Made by a program: the position numbers and the translations under genes. Source: Burkholderiales bacterium (GTDB taxonomy: Bacteria; Pseudomonadota; Gammaproteobacteria; Burkholderiales; Usitatibacteraceae). Taken from it: a stretch of DNA of 56,357 nt. The notes under the pieces are model-generated. The model ran no database searches, had not been told where the DNA came from, and saw only the letters and a program-made list of their open reading frames with translations. Each line of letters opens with the position of its first letter. The first letter of the stretch is position 1. The stretch is taken from NCBI GenBank assembly GCA_019634955.1, contig JAHCAK010000027.1, forward strand, positions 1 through 56,357, given 5' to 3'. Below are positions 33,049 to 41,212 of the stretch, in pieces.

Positions 33049-34428
33049 ATGCGGACCGAACCCTTCGATGCGATCGTCGTCGGCGCGGGCCAGGCCGGCC
33101 CCGCCATCGCCGCCCGTTGCAGCCGCGAGGGACTGCGCACCGCGATGGTCGAGCGCGGCGCCTTCGGCGGCACCTGCGTGAATACCGGCTGCGTGCCCAC
33201 GAAGACGCTGGTGGCGAGCGCCCGCGCCATCCACGTCGCGCGGCGCGGGGCCGAGTTCGGCTTTTCCGCCGGCGACATCCGCGTCGAGATGGCGCGCGTG
33301 AAGGCGCGCAAGGACGCGATCGTGCGCCAGTCGCGCGAGGCGGTGGAGGCGTGGATGCGCGGCCTCGCGGGCGCGGAGGTCATCGCCGGCCACGCGCGCT
33401 TCGTGGCTCCCGCCACGCTGGAGGTCGCGGGCCGCAGGCTCTCGGCCCCGCGCATCTTCCTCGACGTCGGCGGGCGCCCGGCGGTGCCGGATATGCCGGG
33501 AGTCGACGAGGTGCCCTTCCTCGACAACGTCTCCGTGATGGAACTCGAGACGGTGCCGGAGCACCTCGTCGTCGTGGGCGGCAGCTACATCGGCCTCGAG
33601 TTCGCGCAGCTCATGCGCCGCCTCGGCGCGGAGGTCACGGTGGTCGAGCGTTCCGCGAGGCTGCTGCCCCGCGAGGACGAGGACGTCTCGGACGCCATCC
33701 GCGAGATCCTGGAGGCCGAGGGCGTGCGCTTCCTGCTCGGCGCGGAGTGCCTGTCGCTCGCGCGGGAGGGCGCCGGCATCGCGGTCGGCGCGGCCTGCGA
33801 GGCCGGAACGCCGCGCATCGCCGGCAGCCACGTGCTGCTCGCCGTCGGGCGCCGGCCCAATACCGACGATCTCGGGCTCGGGGCGGCCGGCATCCGCGCC
33901 GACGCGCGCGGCTACATCGAGGTGGACGACCAGTGCCGCACGAGCGCGCCGGGCGTGTGGGCGGTCGGCGACTGCAACGGGCGCGGGGCCTTCACGCACA
34001 CGGCCTGGAACGACCACGAGATCGTGGTGGCGAACCTCTTCGACGGCGACCCGCGTCGCATCGCCGACCGCATCGCCTGCTACGCCCTCTTCATCGACCC
34101 GGCGCTCGGGCGCGCGGGCCTCACGGAACGCGAGGCGCGCGCGACCGGCCGGCCGGTGCTGCGCGCGAAGATGCCGATGAAGCGCGTGGGCCGCGCGCGC
34201 GAGATGGGCGAGACGCAAGGCTTCATGAAAGCGCTGGTCGACGCGCAATCGGGGCGCCTGCTCGGCGCGGCCATCCTCGGCGTGAACGGCGACGAGGTCG
34301 TGCACGCGCTCCTCGACGCGATGGCCGCCGGCCTGCCGTACACGGCGGTCTCGCGCACGATGCACATCCACCCGACGGTCTCCGAGCTCCTGCCGACGCT
34401 GCTCCAGCAGTTGCGGCCGCTGGAGTGA
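33049..34428 (+). CDS. mercuric reductase-like FAD disulfide oxidoreductase
   Basis: 459 residues. FAD site IVVGAGQAGPAIA, redox-active GGTCVNTGCVPTK (Cys43, Cys48), NAD(P) site VVVGGSYIGLEFAQL, the second FAD motif VWAVGDCNGRGAFTHTA, and the C-terminal HIHPTVSELLPTL dimer motif. It lacks the N-terminal HMA domain and the C-terminal vicinal Cys pair of true MerA, so mercury reduction is unlikely. Strong Shine-Dalgarno GGGAGGA. No mer genes are nearby. Confidence 0.88.
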   Translation: MRTEPFDAIVVGAGQAGPAIAARCSREGLRTAMVERGAFGGTCVNTGCVPTKTLVASARAIHVARRGAEFGFSAGDIRVEMARVKARKDAIVRQSREAVEAWMRGLAGAEVIAGHARFVAPATLEVAGRRLSAPRIFLDVGGRPAVPDMPGVDEVPFLDNVSVMELETVPEHLVVVGGSYIGLEFAQLMRRLGAEVTVVERSARLLPREDEDVSDAIREILEAEGVRFLLGAECLSLAREGAGIAVGAACEAGTPRIAGSHVLLAVGRRPNTDDLGLGAAGIRADARGYIEVDDQCRTSAPGVWAVGDCNGRGAFTHTAWNDHEIVVANLFDGDPRRIADRIACYALFIDPALGRAGLTEREARATGRPVLRAKMPMKRVGRAREMGETQGFMKALVDAQSGRLLGAAILGVNGDEVVHALLDAMAAGLPYTAVSRTMHIHPTVSELLPTLLQQLRPLE

Positions 34429-34461
34429 AGGGCGCCGCACGCGGCCCCGGGCCGGATGCGG

Positions 34462-34467
34462 GATAAT
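34462..34467 (+). promoter_or_regulatory. possible -10 box of the MacAB-like operon
   Basis: GATAAT is a five-of-six match to the -10 consensus, 35 bases before the ATG at 34497. No -35 box is visible. Confidence 0.3.
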
Positions 34468-34496
34468 GCGGGCTCGACTTCCCGCCGGCTTCCCGC

Positions 34497-35627
34497 ATGC
34501 TCCGCCCCCCCTCAGGATTCCTCTCCCGTCACCGGCGGGCCGTGGTGGCGCTCGCCATCGTGGCCGTCGCGGCCGCGGCCGTGGCCTGGTGGCGCTTCGG
34601 CCGCGCCGCCGCGGTACCCACCGTCACCGCGCAGGCCGGCAGCGTTCCCGTGACGATCGTGGGCCCCGGCACCGTCCAGGCGCGCGTGCCCGTGACGCTC
34701 AGCGCGCGCGTGACGGCGACCGTCGCCTCCGTGTCGGCGGACGTGGGCGACGCCGTGCGCGCGGGCCAGGTGCTCGCCGTCCTCGACGACCGGGAGCTGC
34801 GCGCGCGGCGCGAGGCCATCGGCAACCAGCAGGCCTCGCTAGCGCAGCAGGTGGAAGCCGCCCGCGCCGGCGTGGCCCGCGCCCGCGCCGACCTCGAGCT
34901 CGCGCGGCTCAAGCAGCAGCGCGACGCGGACCTCCTGCGCAAGGGCTTCGTCTCGCAGGCCGTGTTCGACGCGTCCAACGCGGCGCTGAAGGCATCGCAA
35001 GCGGCCCTCGACAGCGCCGAGGCCACGCACGCCGCGCGGCAGGCGGACCAGGGCACGCTCGCGCAGGAGGCGCGCGTGGCCGACACGCAGGTGGGCTACA
35101 CGCGGCTCGCCGCGCCGATGGACGCGGTGGTCACCCAGCGGCTGGCCGAGCCCGGCACCACGGTCGCGCCGGGCACGCCGATACTCCGCCTCGTGGACCC
35201 GGCGACGCTCTGGGTCGCCACGCGCGTGGACGAGTCCGTGGTCTCGCGCGTGCAGCCCGGCCAGGCCGCGAGTATCCGCCTGCGCAGCGGCGAGACGGTG
35301 CCGGGGCGCGTGGCCCGCATCGCGATGCAGTCCGATGCCGCCACGCGCGAGCTCGACGTGCACGTGGCATTCGCCTCGCCGCCGCCCCGCTTCGCCATCG
35401 ACCAGGAGGCCGAGGTGCGCATCGACGTGGGCGTCGAGGAGGGGCTCGTCATCCCGCAGGAGTCGCTCACGCGCGACCGCGACGGCCGCGTCGGCGTGCT
35501 GCAGGTGGTCGAGGGCCGCGCGCGCTTCACGCCCGTGACGGCCGGCGCCGCCCACGCGGGCCGCGTCGTGGTGCGCAAGGGCCTCGCGGCCGGCGACCCG
35601 GTGGTGGCCCGCCCCGCCGCGCGCTGA
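34497..35627 (+). CDS. HlyD/MacA-like membrane fusion protein
   Basis: 376 residues. One N-terminal membrane helix (about 14-36), a biotinyl-lipoyl half (TATVASVSADVGDAVRAGQVLAVLD), a helical hairpin (about 100-200), the second lipoyl half (VGYTRLAAPMDAVVTQRLAEPGTTVAPGTPILRL) and a beta-barrel. This is the periplasmic adaptor of a MacAB/DevBCA-type exporter. The permease and ATPase follow at nine bases and one base; no TolC gene is in the window. Confidence 0.88.
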   Translation: MLRPPSGFLSRHRRAVVALAIVAVAAAAVAWWRFGRAAAVPTVTAQAGSVPVTIVGPGTVQARVPVTLSARVTATVASVSADVGDAVRAGQVLAVLDDRELRARREAIGNQQASLAQQVEAARAGVARARADLELARLKQQRDADLLRKGFVSQAVFDASNAALKASQAALDSAEATHAARQADQGTLAQEARVADTQVGYTRLAAPMDAVVTQRLAEPGTTVAPGTPILRLVDPATLWVATRVDESVVSRVQPGQAASIRLRSGETVPGRVARIAMQSDAATRELDVHVAFASPPPRFAIDQEAEVRIDVGVEEGLVIPQESLTRDRDGRVGVLQVVEGRARFTPVTAGAAHAGRVVVRKGLAAGDPVVARPAAR

Positions 35628-35636
35628 CGCGCCCCG

Positions 35637-36830
35637 ATGGACCTCGCGCTCAAGGACATCCGCCGCCACCTCGGCAAGTTCATCGCCACCACCGTCGGCG
35701 TGGCGATGCTGCTCGCCATCGTGCTGGTGATGAACGGCATCTACCGCGGCAACATCGTCGACGGCACCTGGCTCATCGAGAACACCGCCACCGACCTGTG
35801 GGTCGTGGAGCGCGGCCGCGGCGGCCCGTTCAACGAGTCCTCGCGCATGGCGCAGGACAGCTACCGCAGCGTCGCCGCTACCCCCGGCGTGGCGGCTGCG
35901 AGCCCCCTCGTGCTCTACACGGCGCAGCGCGACTTCGGCGGCGCGAGCCAGCAGTTCACGCTCATCGGCTACGACGTCTTCGGCGGGCTGGGCGGCCCCA
36001 CCACCATCGCGCAGGGGCGGGGGCTCGAGGCCGCGCACTGGGAGATGGTGGCCGACCGCAAGCTGGGCCTGCGCCTCGGCCAGCAGGTCGCGTTCGGCGA
36101 GGACCGCTACACCGTCGTGGGCGTCACCGCGGGGGCGGTGGACGCGAGCGGCAACCCGCTCGTGTACCTCTCGCTCCCCGACGCGCAGAAGGTGCAGTTC
36201 GAGCAGGACAAGCGCGCGCTCGCCGCCGCCCGCGCCGCGGCGCTCAGGCGCCTGGAGGCGCAGGGCATCCGCGGCGAGCAGGCCGAGCGCCTGCTGCCCC
36301 TGGTGACCGGCGGGGCGGCGACGATCAACGCGGTGCTGGTGCGCCTGGCGCCGGGCGCGGACGGCGAGGCGGTCTCGCGGCACATCCGCGACTGGCTCCA
36401 CTTCAACGTCTACACCACGGACGAGGAGCGCACCCTCATGCTCGAGGGGCGGCTCAAGCGCATTTCGGCGGTGCTGGGGCTCTTCCGCGGGCTGCTGGTG
36501 GCGGTCTCGATCGTCATCATCTCGCTCATCGTCTACGTGCTCACGATCGAGAAGATCCGCTCCATCGCCACGCTCAAGCTGATCGGCGCGCCCAACGCGC
36601 TCATCGTGCGCCTGATCGTCACGCAGTCGCTCCTGCTCACGCTGGGGAGCTTCGCGCTCGCCTACCTGCTTCGCCTGCTCATCGCGCCGGGGTTCCCGCG
36701 CACGCTCGCCTTCACCACGCAGGAGACGGCAGTCACCTTCGCGGTGATGCTCGCGGGCGGCGTGCTCGCGAGCCTCATGGCGGTGTGGCACGCGCTTCGC
36801 ACGCCGCCGCAGCTCGCGCTGGGAGGCTAG
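35637..36830 (+). CDS. FtsX-like ABC permease (DevC/MacB-type)
   Basis: 397 residues. One N-terminal helix (TTVGVAMLLAIVLVMNGIY), a periplasmic MacB-like domain (about 40-270), then three C-terminal helices. LALKDIRRHLGKFIATTVGV and the FtsX stretch LIVYVLTIEKIRSIATLKLIGAPNALIVRLI are diagnostic. It is the permease-only (DevC) type, since the ATPase is a separate gene. Part of a three-gene operon. Confidence 0.9.
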   Translation: MDLALKDIRRHLGKFIATTVGVAMLLAIVLVMNGIYRGNIVDGTWLIENTATDLWVVERGRGGPFNESSRMAQDSYRSVAATPGVAAASPLVLYTAQRDFGGASQQFTLIGYDVFGGLGGPTTIAQGRGLEAAHWEMVADRKLGLRLGQQVAFGEDRYTVVGVTAGAVDASGNPLVYLSLPDAQKVQFEQDKRALAAARAAALRRLEAQGIRGEQAERLLPLVTGGAATINAVLVRLAPGADGEAVSRHIRDWLHFNVYTTDEERTLMLEGRLKRISAVLGLFRGLLVAVSIVIISLIVYVLTIEKIRSIATLKLIGAPNALIVRLIVTQSLLLTLGSFALAYLLRLLIAPGFPRTLAFTTQETAVTFAVMLAGGVLASLMAVWHALRTPPQLALGG

Positions 36831-36831
36831 C

Positions 36832-37536
36832 GTGGCCGTCCTCGAGATCCGCGGCGTGAGCCAGACCTTCGGGCAGGGCGACACGGCCGTGCAGGCGCTC
36901 AAGCCCACGGACCTGTCGGTGGAGGCGGGCGAGCTGGTCGCCCTGCTGGGCCCCAGCGGCTCGGGCAAGAGCACGCTGCTGCTCGCGATCAGCCTCATCC
37001 AGCCGCCGACCACGGGGCGGATCGCGATCGACGGGCAGGTGCTGCACGACGAGGGCCCCACGGGGGTGGACATCCGCGCCTTCCGGCGGCGCAAGGTCGG
37101 CTTCATCTTCCAGCAGCACAACCTGATCCCGTTCCTCACCGCGCGCGAGAACGTGCTGCTCATGCTGGAGCTGAACGGCGCCGGCCGCCGCGAGGCGTCG
37201 CGCAAGGCGCAGGAGCTGCTCGACTACCTCGAGATCGGCCACCGCGCCGACGACCTGCCGGCGCGCCTCTCGGGCGGCGAGCAGCAGCGCGTCGCGATCG
37301 CCCGGGCGCTCGCGAACGACCCCGTGCTGGTGCTGGCCGACGAGCCCACCGCGGCCCTGGACACCGGGCGCGGCATGAAGGCGATGGCGATGCTGCGCCG
37401 GATCGCGCGGGAGCGGCGCTCGGCCGTCATCACGGTCACGCACGACCACCGCATGATCGAGGGCTTCGACACCGTCTACCACCTGGACGACGGGAAGCTC
37501 GGCCGCGACGGTGCGCCCGCCCCCGCCGCACATTGA
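36832..37536 (+). CDS. ABC transporter ATP-binding protein (LolD/DevA-like)
   Basis: 234 residues, GTG start. Walker [11 protein letters not shown]-loop [14 protein letters not shown], signature [15 protein letters not shown], Walker [14 protein letters not shown] and H-loop TVTHDHR are intact. It pairs with the FtsX-like permease one base upstream. Function: lipid, peptide or toxin export by mechanotransmission. Confidence 0.92.
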   Translation: MAVLEIRGVSQTFGQGDTAVQALKPTDLSVEAGELVALLGPSGSGKSTLLLAISLIQPPTTGRIAIDGQVLHDEGPTGVDIRAFRRRKVGFIFQQHNLIPFLTARENVLLMLELNGAGRREASRKAQELLDYLEIGHRADDLPARLSGGEQQRVAIARALANDPVLVLADEPTAALDTGRGMKAMAMLRRIARERRSAVITVTHDHRMIEGFDTVYHLDDGKLGRDGAPAPAAH

Positions 37537-37542
37537 GCACCC

Positions 37543-38607
37543 ATGACTCCCGAGCTCGGCGTCATCGAGGGCTATTTCGGCGACCCGTGGTCCCACGCCG
37601 ACCGCCTGGCAGTGGTGGCGCGCCTTGCGCCACTCGGCTTCGGCTTCTTCCACCACGCGCCGAAGGCGGACGCCTTCCTGCGCCGCCGGTGGCGCGAGCC
37701 GCACCCGGATGCCGCGGCCGAGGAGCTGGCGGCGCTTTCCGCGCACTGCCGGCGCAACGGCCTGCGTTTCGGCGTGGGGCTCAGCCCCTACGAGCTCTAC
37801 CGCGACCTCGCCGCCGCCGCCAGGGCGGACTTCCTCGCCAAGCTGCGCGCGCTGGACGCGATCGGCCTGGACGACCTCGCCATCCTCTTCGACGACACGC
37901 GCGGCGACGTGCCCGACCTCGCCGCGAAGGAAGCCGAGATCGTCCACGAGGCGATGGCCGCGACGCGCGCGACCCGCGTGCTGATGTGCCCGACCTACTA
38001 CTCCGACGACCGGATGCTGGACGTGGTCTTCGGCGAGCGGCCCGCGGGCTACCTCGAGGACCTCGGCCGCCGGCTCGACCCGCGCGTCGGCGTCTACTGG
38101 ACCGGCGAGGAGATCTGCGCCCGCGAGATCTGCGCCGGGCACCTGGAGCGCGTGGCCGGTTCCCTGCGGCGCAAGCCCGTGCTCTGGGACAACTACCCGG
38201 TGAACGACGGCCCGCGCATGTCGCGCTACCTGCACCTGCGCGCCTTCACGGGGCGCACGGGCGGGATCGGCGATTGCGTCGCGGCGCACGCCATCAACCC
38301 GGCGCTGCAGCCGCATCTCACGCTGATCCCGGCCGCGACGCTCGCGATCGCCTACCGGGAAGGCCACGGCTACTGCTACATGCGTGCCTTCCGCAAGGCG
38401 GCGCGCGAGCTCGCGGGGCCCGCGCTCGCGGCGATGCTGGAGGAGGACCTGCTCCGCCTCCAGGACCTCGGGATCGACCACCTGGCCGCCGAACGCGACC
38501 GGCTGCGCGACCGCTACCGGGCCGTCGACCACCCGATGGCCGCCGAGGTGGTGCGCTGGCTCGACGGCGCCTACACGGTGGACCGCTGGGAGGGTGCCGC
38601 GCCCTAG
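37543..38607 (+). CDS. GH84-like beta-N-acetylglucosaminidase
   Basis: 354 residues, no signal peptide. [12 protein letters not shown] at the N-terminus, the catalytic Asp pair D117-D118 in [18 protein letters not shown] and LWDNYPVND are the motifs of the GH84 catalytic barrel (bacterial O-GlcNAcase/hyaluronidase homologues), which uses substrate-assisted catalysis on GlcNAc glycosides. The protein has only the barrel: the N-terminal GH20-like domain and C-terminal bundle of larger GH84s are missing. It starts seven bases after the ABC ATPase, so it is likely in the same transcript. Confidence 0.85.
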   Translation: MTPELGVIEGYFGDPWSHADRLAVVARLAPLGFGFFHHAPKADAFLRRRWREPHPDAAAEELAALSAHCRRNGLRFGVGLSPYELYRDLAAAARADFLAKLRALDAIGLDDLAILFDDTRGDVPDLAAKEAEIVHEAMAATRATRVLMCPTYYSDDRMLDVVFGERPAGYLEDLGRRLDPRVGVYWTGEEICAREICAGHLERVAGSLRRKPVLWDNYPVNDGPRMSRYLHLRAFTGRTGGIGDCVAAHAINPALQPHLTLIPAATLAIAYREGHGYCYMRAFRKAARELAGPALAAMLEEDLLRLQDLGIDHLAAERDRLRDRYRAVDHPMAAEVVRWLDGAYTVDRWEGAAP

Positions 38608-38666
38608 CGCCGCCGTTCCCGGCCCGGCGGATCCACGGGCCCCGCGCCCGGAGTACGATCCCGCCC

Positions 38667-39131
38667 ATGACCGAGATCCGCCCGGCCGACTTCGACCGCG
38701 ACATCCCCGATGTGCGGCGACTCTTCCGCGAGTACGCGGACGGCTTGGGCGTGAGCCTCTGCTTCCAGGGATTCGAGGAGGAACTCGCCGGCTTGCCGGG
38801 GAAGTACGAGCCGCCGGCGGGTCGGCTGCTGCTCGCGTGGACGGGCGAGGACCTCGCGGGCTGCGTGGCGCTGCGGCCGCTCGAGGGGGGCGATTGCGAG
38901 ATGAAGCGCCTCTATGTGCGGCCCGCCGCGCGCGGCGAGCGGCTGGGGCGGCGCCTTGCCGAGCGCATCATCGGCGAGGCGCGCGCCATCGGCTACCGGC
39001 GCATCTGCCTCGACACGCTCCCCGCGATGGTGGAGGCGCGCGCGCTGTACCGCAGCCTCGGCTTCGGGCCGATCGAGCCGTACGTCTACAATCCCATCGA
39101 GGGGGCGATGCACCTGGGATTGGCACTGTGA
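38667..39131 (+). CDS. GNAT family N-acetyltransferase
   Basis: 154 residues covering one GNAT domain. The acetyl-CoA loop is in [24 protein letters not shown] (V-x-P-x-x-R-G-x-G-like, with ARGERLG), followed by [26 protein letters not shown]. Substrate unknown. ATG chosen from family start ([12 protein letters not shown]). Confidence 0.88.
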   Translation: MTEIRPADFDRDIPDVRRLFREYADGLGVSLCFQGFEEELAGLPGKYEPPAGRLLLAWTGEDLAGCVALRPLEGGDCEMKRLYVRPAARGERLGRRLAERIIGEARAIGYRRICLDTLPAMVEARALYRSLGFGPIEPYVYNPIEGAMHLGLAL

Positions 39132-39189
39132 TGTCACCTGAAGCCTGCCACGGCGACCAGGGTATCGTTGGGCACAGGGAGGAGCCGGC

Positions 39190-39555
39190 ATGCGGATTTC
39201 CTACGTGAACGTCTTCGTCAACGACCTGCCCGGGGCCATTGCGTTCTATCGCGACAAGCTGGGGCTGCCCCTCCAGTTCTCCTCGCCGGAGCACGGCTAT
39301 GCGTCCTTCTCGGCGGGCGGCATCCGCCTCGGCGTCGCCGTAGCGGGCGCGGAGCAGGCGCAACTCGTGGGGCGGCATTCAGGAATCGGGTTCGACGTCC
39401 CCGACCTCGAGGCCGAGCACGCGCGCCTGTCCGGTCTCGGCGTGCGCTTCACGATGCCGCCCACGCAGCAACCCTGGGGCGGGTTCATGGCCATGATCTC
39501 GGACGCGGATGGCAATGTCTTCTACCTGGACCAGGTGTCGGCGGCGCATGGCTAG
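39190..39555 (+). CDS. VOC (glyoxalase/bleomycin-resistance) family protein
   Basis: 121 residues, a complete VOC domain of two beta-alpha-beta-beta-beta units: YVNVFVNDLPGAIAFYRDKLGLPL and GFDVPDLEAEHARLSGLGVRF to FYLDQVS. Metal-ligand positions are only partly conserved, so enzyme activity is uncertain. GGAGG precedes the ATG. Confidence 0.88.
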   Translation: MRISYVNVFVNDLPGAIAFYRDKLGLPLQFSSPEHGYASFSAGGIRLGVAVAGAEQAQLVGRHSGIGFDVPDLEAEHARLSGLGVRFTMPPTQQPWGGFMAMISDADGNVFYLDQVSAAHG

Positions 39556-39736
39556 CTCGAAGGCCCTCGCGAGGCTCACGCCCACGGGCGCCGCATCGAG
39601 CGCGTGCCTGGTGGCCGTGCCGGTCGTCGGCGCGGCGGCGCGAAAGCTGGCGCCGGACAGCCTCTCCAGCGCTCCGCTCTTCGCACTCACGGTCGTTGCG
39701 GCCGTGGAGTTCGCGGGCCGGATGGCTTTCGCATAA
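39548..39736 (+). CDS. possible small hydrophobic protein
   Basis: 62 residues overlapping the VOC stop by eight bases. Two moderately hydrophobic stretches (SACLVAVPVVGAAARKL and LFALTVVAAVEFAGRMAFA). Nothing recognised. Frame, length and translational overlap with neighbours make it plausible but unproven. Confidence 0.35.
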   Translation: MASSKALARLTPTGAASSACLVAVPVVGAAARKLAPDSLSSAPLFALTVVAAVEFAGRMAFA

Positions 39737-39767
39737 CCGCCCACGCACCCGGGAAGAGAGGCGACCC

Positions 39768-40169
39768 GTGGCCCTGCTCGTCGGAACCCTGCTTGCCCTC
39801 GCCGTGGGAATCTTCGCCACCGCCCTCGGGCTGGATCGCGACCGCGCCTTCTACCCGACCGTGACGATCGTCGTCGCGGCGTACTACGCCCTGTTCGCGG
39901 TGATGGGCGGCTCCCACGAGGCGCTCGTCATCGAGTCGCTGGTGGGCGTGGCCTTCGTGGTGGCCGCGGCAACCGGCTTCAAGTCGTCGCTCTGGGTCGT
40001 CGCGGGCGCGCTCCTCGCGCACGGCATCTTCGACTTCGCGCGCGGCGACGCCATCGCCAACCCGGGCGTGCCGGCGTGGTGGCCCCCGTTCTGCCTCGCC
40101 TACGACGTCACCGCGGCGGCGTATCTGGCGTGGCTCATCAGGAGCGGGAGGGTCCGTGCCACGGCCTGA
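39768..40169 (+). CDS. small four-helix membrane protein, unknown
   Basis: 133 residues, GTG start with GAGAGG upstream. Four hydrophobic helices; SHEALVIESLVGVAFVVAAATGF and LLAHGIFDFARGDAIANPGVPAWWPPFCLAYDV resemble uncharacterised membrane proteins of the DUF6010 type. The WWPPFCLAYD motif is distinctive. Its end overlaps the DUF3703 gene by 14 bases. Confidence 0.65.
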   Translation: MALLVGTLLALAVGIFATALGLDRDRAFYPTVTIVVAAYYALFAVMGGSHEALVIESLVGVAFVVAAATGFKSSLWVVAGALLAHGIFDFARGDAIANPGVPAWWPPFCLAYDVTAAAYLAWLIRSGRVRATA

Positions 40170-40539
40170 CCCGACGCGCATCCGTGCCGCGTATGGCGCG
40201 GAACTGTCCGCGGCAAGCGCCGCGGCCGCGGGCGGGGATGCGCAGGCCGCTTTTCATCACCTGGAGCGCGCGCACATCCTCAGCCAGCGACAAACGCTCG
40301 CGCACGTCCGCGTGCATTGGCGCATGTTGCGGCTGGGCGCCTCGGTGGGCGACTGGCGCGAGGTGCTGGGGCAAGCCTCGCGGATCGCCGCCGCGGCGAT
40401 CTTCTCGCGCATCTGGGTGCCGATCGGGAACACCGGCCGCGCCGACGTCAGCGCGCTAAAGCCCATGCCCGTCCCGGAAGACCTGCGCGCGGTCCTGTCC
40501 GAACGCGCAGACGGCCGCCAATCTCCCCACGAACGCTAG
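40156..40539 (+). CDS. DUF3703 family protein
   Basis: 127 residues, GTG start. FHHLERAHILSQRQTLAHVRVHWRMLRLGAS with histidines and RIWVPIGNTGRADVSALKPMPVPEDL match DUF3703, a small family with no known activity. The conserved His/Glu (HHLERAH, HVRVHWRM) could bind metal. It overlaps the preceding membrane-protein gene, so both are probably co-expressed. The 172-base spacer that follows shows no feature I can support beyond a Shine-Dalgarno (GAGGAG) for the next gene. Confidence 0.8.
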   Translation: MPRPDPTRIRAAYGAELSAASAAAAGGDAQAAFHHLERAHILSQRQTLAHVRVHWRMLRLGASVGDWREVLGQASRIAAAAIFSRIWVPIGNTGRADVSALKPMPVPEDLRAVLSERADGRQSPHER

Positions 40540-40711
40540 GGTTGTTGGCTTTCGGCACACGGGCACGCCGGTTCCGGCGGGCCCCCATCGACAGCCGTCA
40601 CCGATTCTGGATTAATGCCGGCACCGGGGGCGGCCACATCGCCTTGCGGGGAAGCGGCGTCGCGCCAACCGCGGCGCCGGTACGGTCCGATCATCCAACC
40701 GAGGAGATGAA

Positions 40712-41212
40712 ATGAGATCGAAGGCGAAAGTGCCGGGACCCGGCACGGTGATTTCGGGGGTGCTGCTGCTCGCGGGCGCGCAGGTCGCGCTCGCCGCGCC
40801 GCCCGTGCCCCACCACGAAGGCGGCCTGCTCAAGCTGCACAACGTCCGCATCGAGGCGGCCAGCCCGCCGCAAGCCGCCGAGGCCGCGCGCAAGGGGCCC
40901 GTCGCTGGCCAGGCGGGCCTGCGTGCCTTCATCGACCCGCAGTCCGGGGAGCTTCGCGCCCAGACCCCGGAGGAGATGATGGAGGCCGCGACCGTCAAGG
41001 CCGCCCCGATGTCCGGCGCCGCGAAGTCCGTGTTCCTCACGCCGGCCGGCGGCATCGCCGCGATGCTCGACGAGACCTACATGTCGAACGCGATCGTGAC
41101 GAAGGACGCTTCCGGCAAGGCGCACCTGCAGTGCGTCACGGAAGACCCGAAGGCGACCGGCGAACGCGTCCTCAAGGGCCACGCCGCGAAGGGGCACCGC
41201 CATGACCACTAA
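40712..41212 (+). CDS. secreted protein of unknown function, partner of the next metalloprotease
   Basis: 166 residues. A signal peptide (VISGVLLLAGAQVALAA) leads to a mature region with AGQAGLRAFIDPQSGELRAQTPEEM, a short motif I associate with small proteins encoded beside PA-domain proteins in proteobacteria. His-rich C-terminus (GHAAKGHRHDH). No catalytic motif. It overlaps the protease gene by 11 bases, which argues for a shared function such as chaperone, inhibitor or metal donor. Confidence 0.65.
   Translation: MRSKAKVPGPGTVISGVLLLAGAQVALAAPPVPHHEGGLLKLHNVRIEAASPPQAAEAARKGPVAGQAGLRAFIDPQSGELRAQTPEEMMEAATVKAAPMSGAAKSVFLTPAGGIAAMLDETYMSNAIVTKDASGKAHLQCVTEDPKATGERVLKGHAAKGHRHDH

Noticed and set aside
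33049-34428. True mercuric reductase (MerA)
   Set aside because: No HMA domain, no C-terminal Cys pair and no mer genes nearby; only the general flavoprotein disulfide reductase frame is supported.
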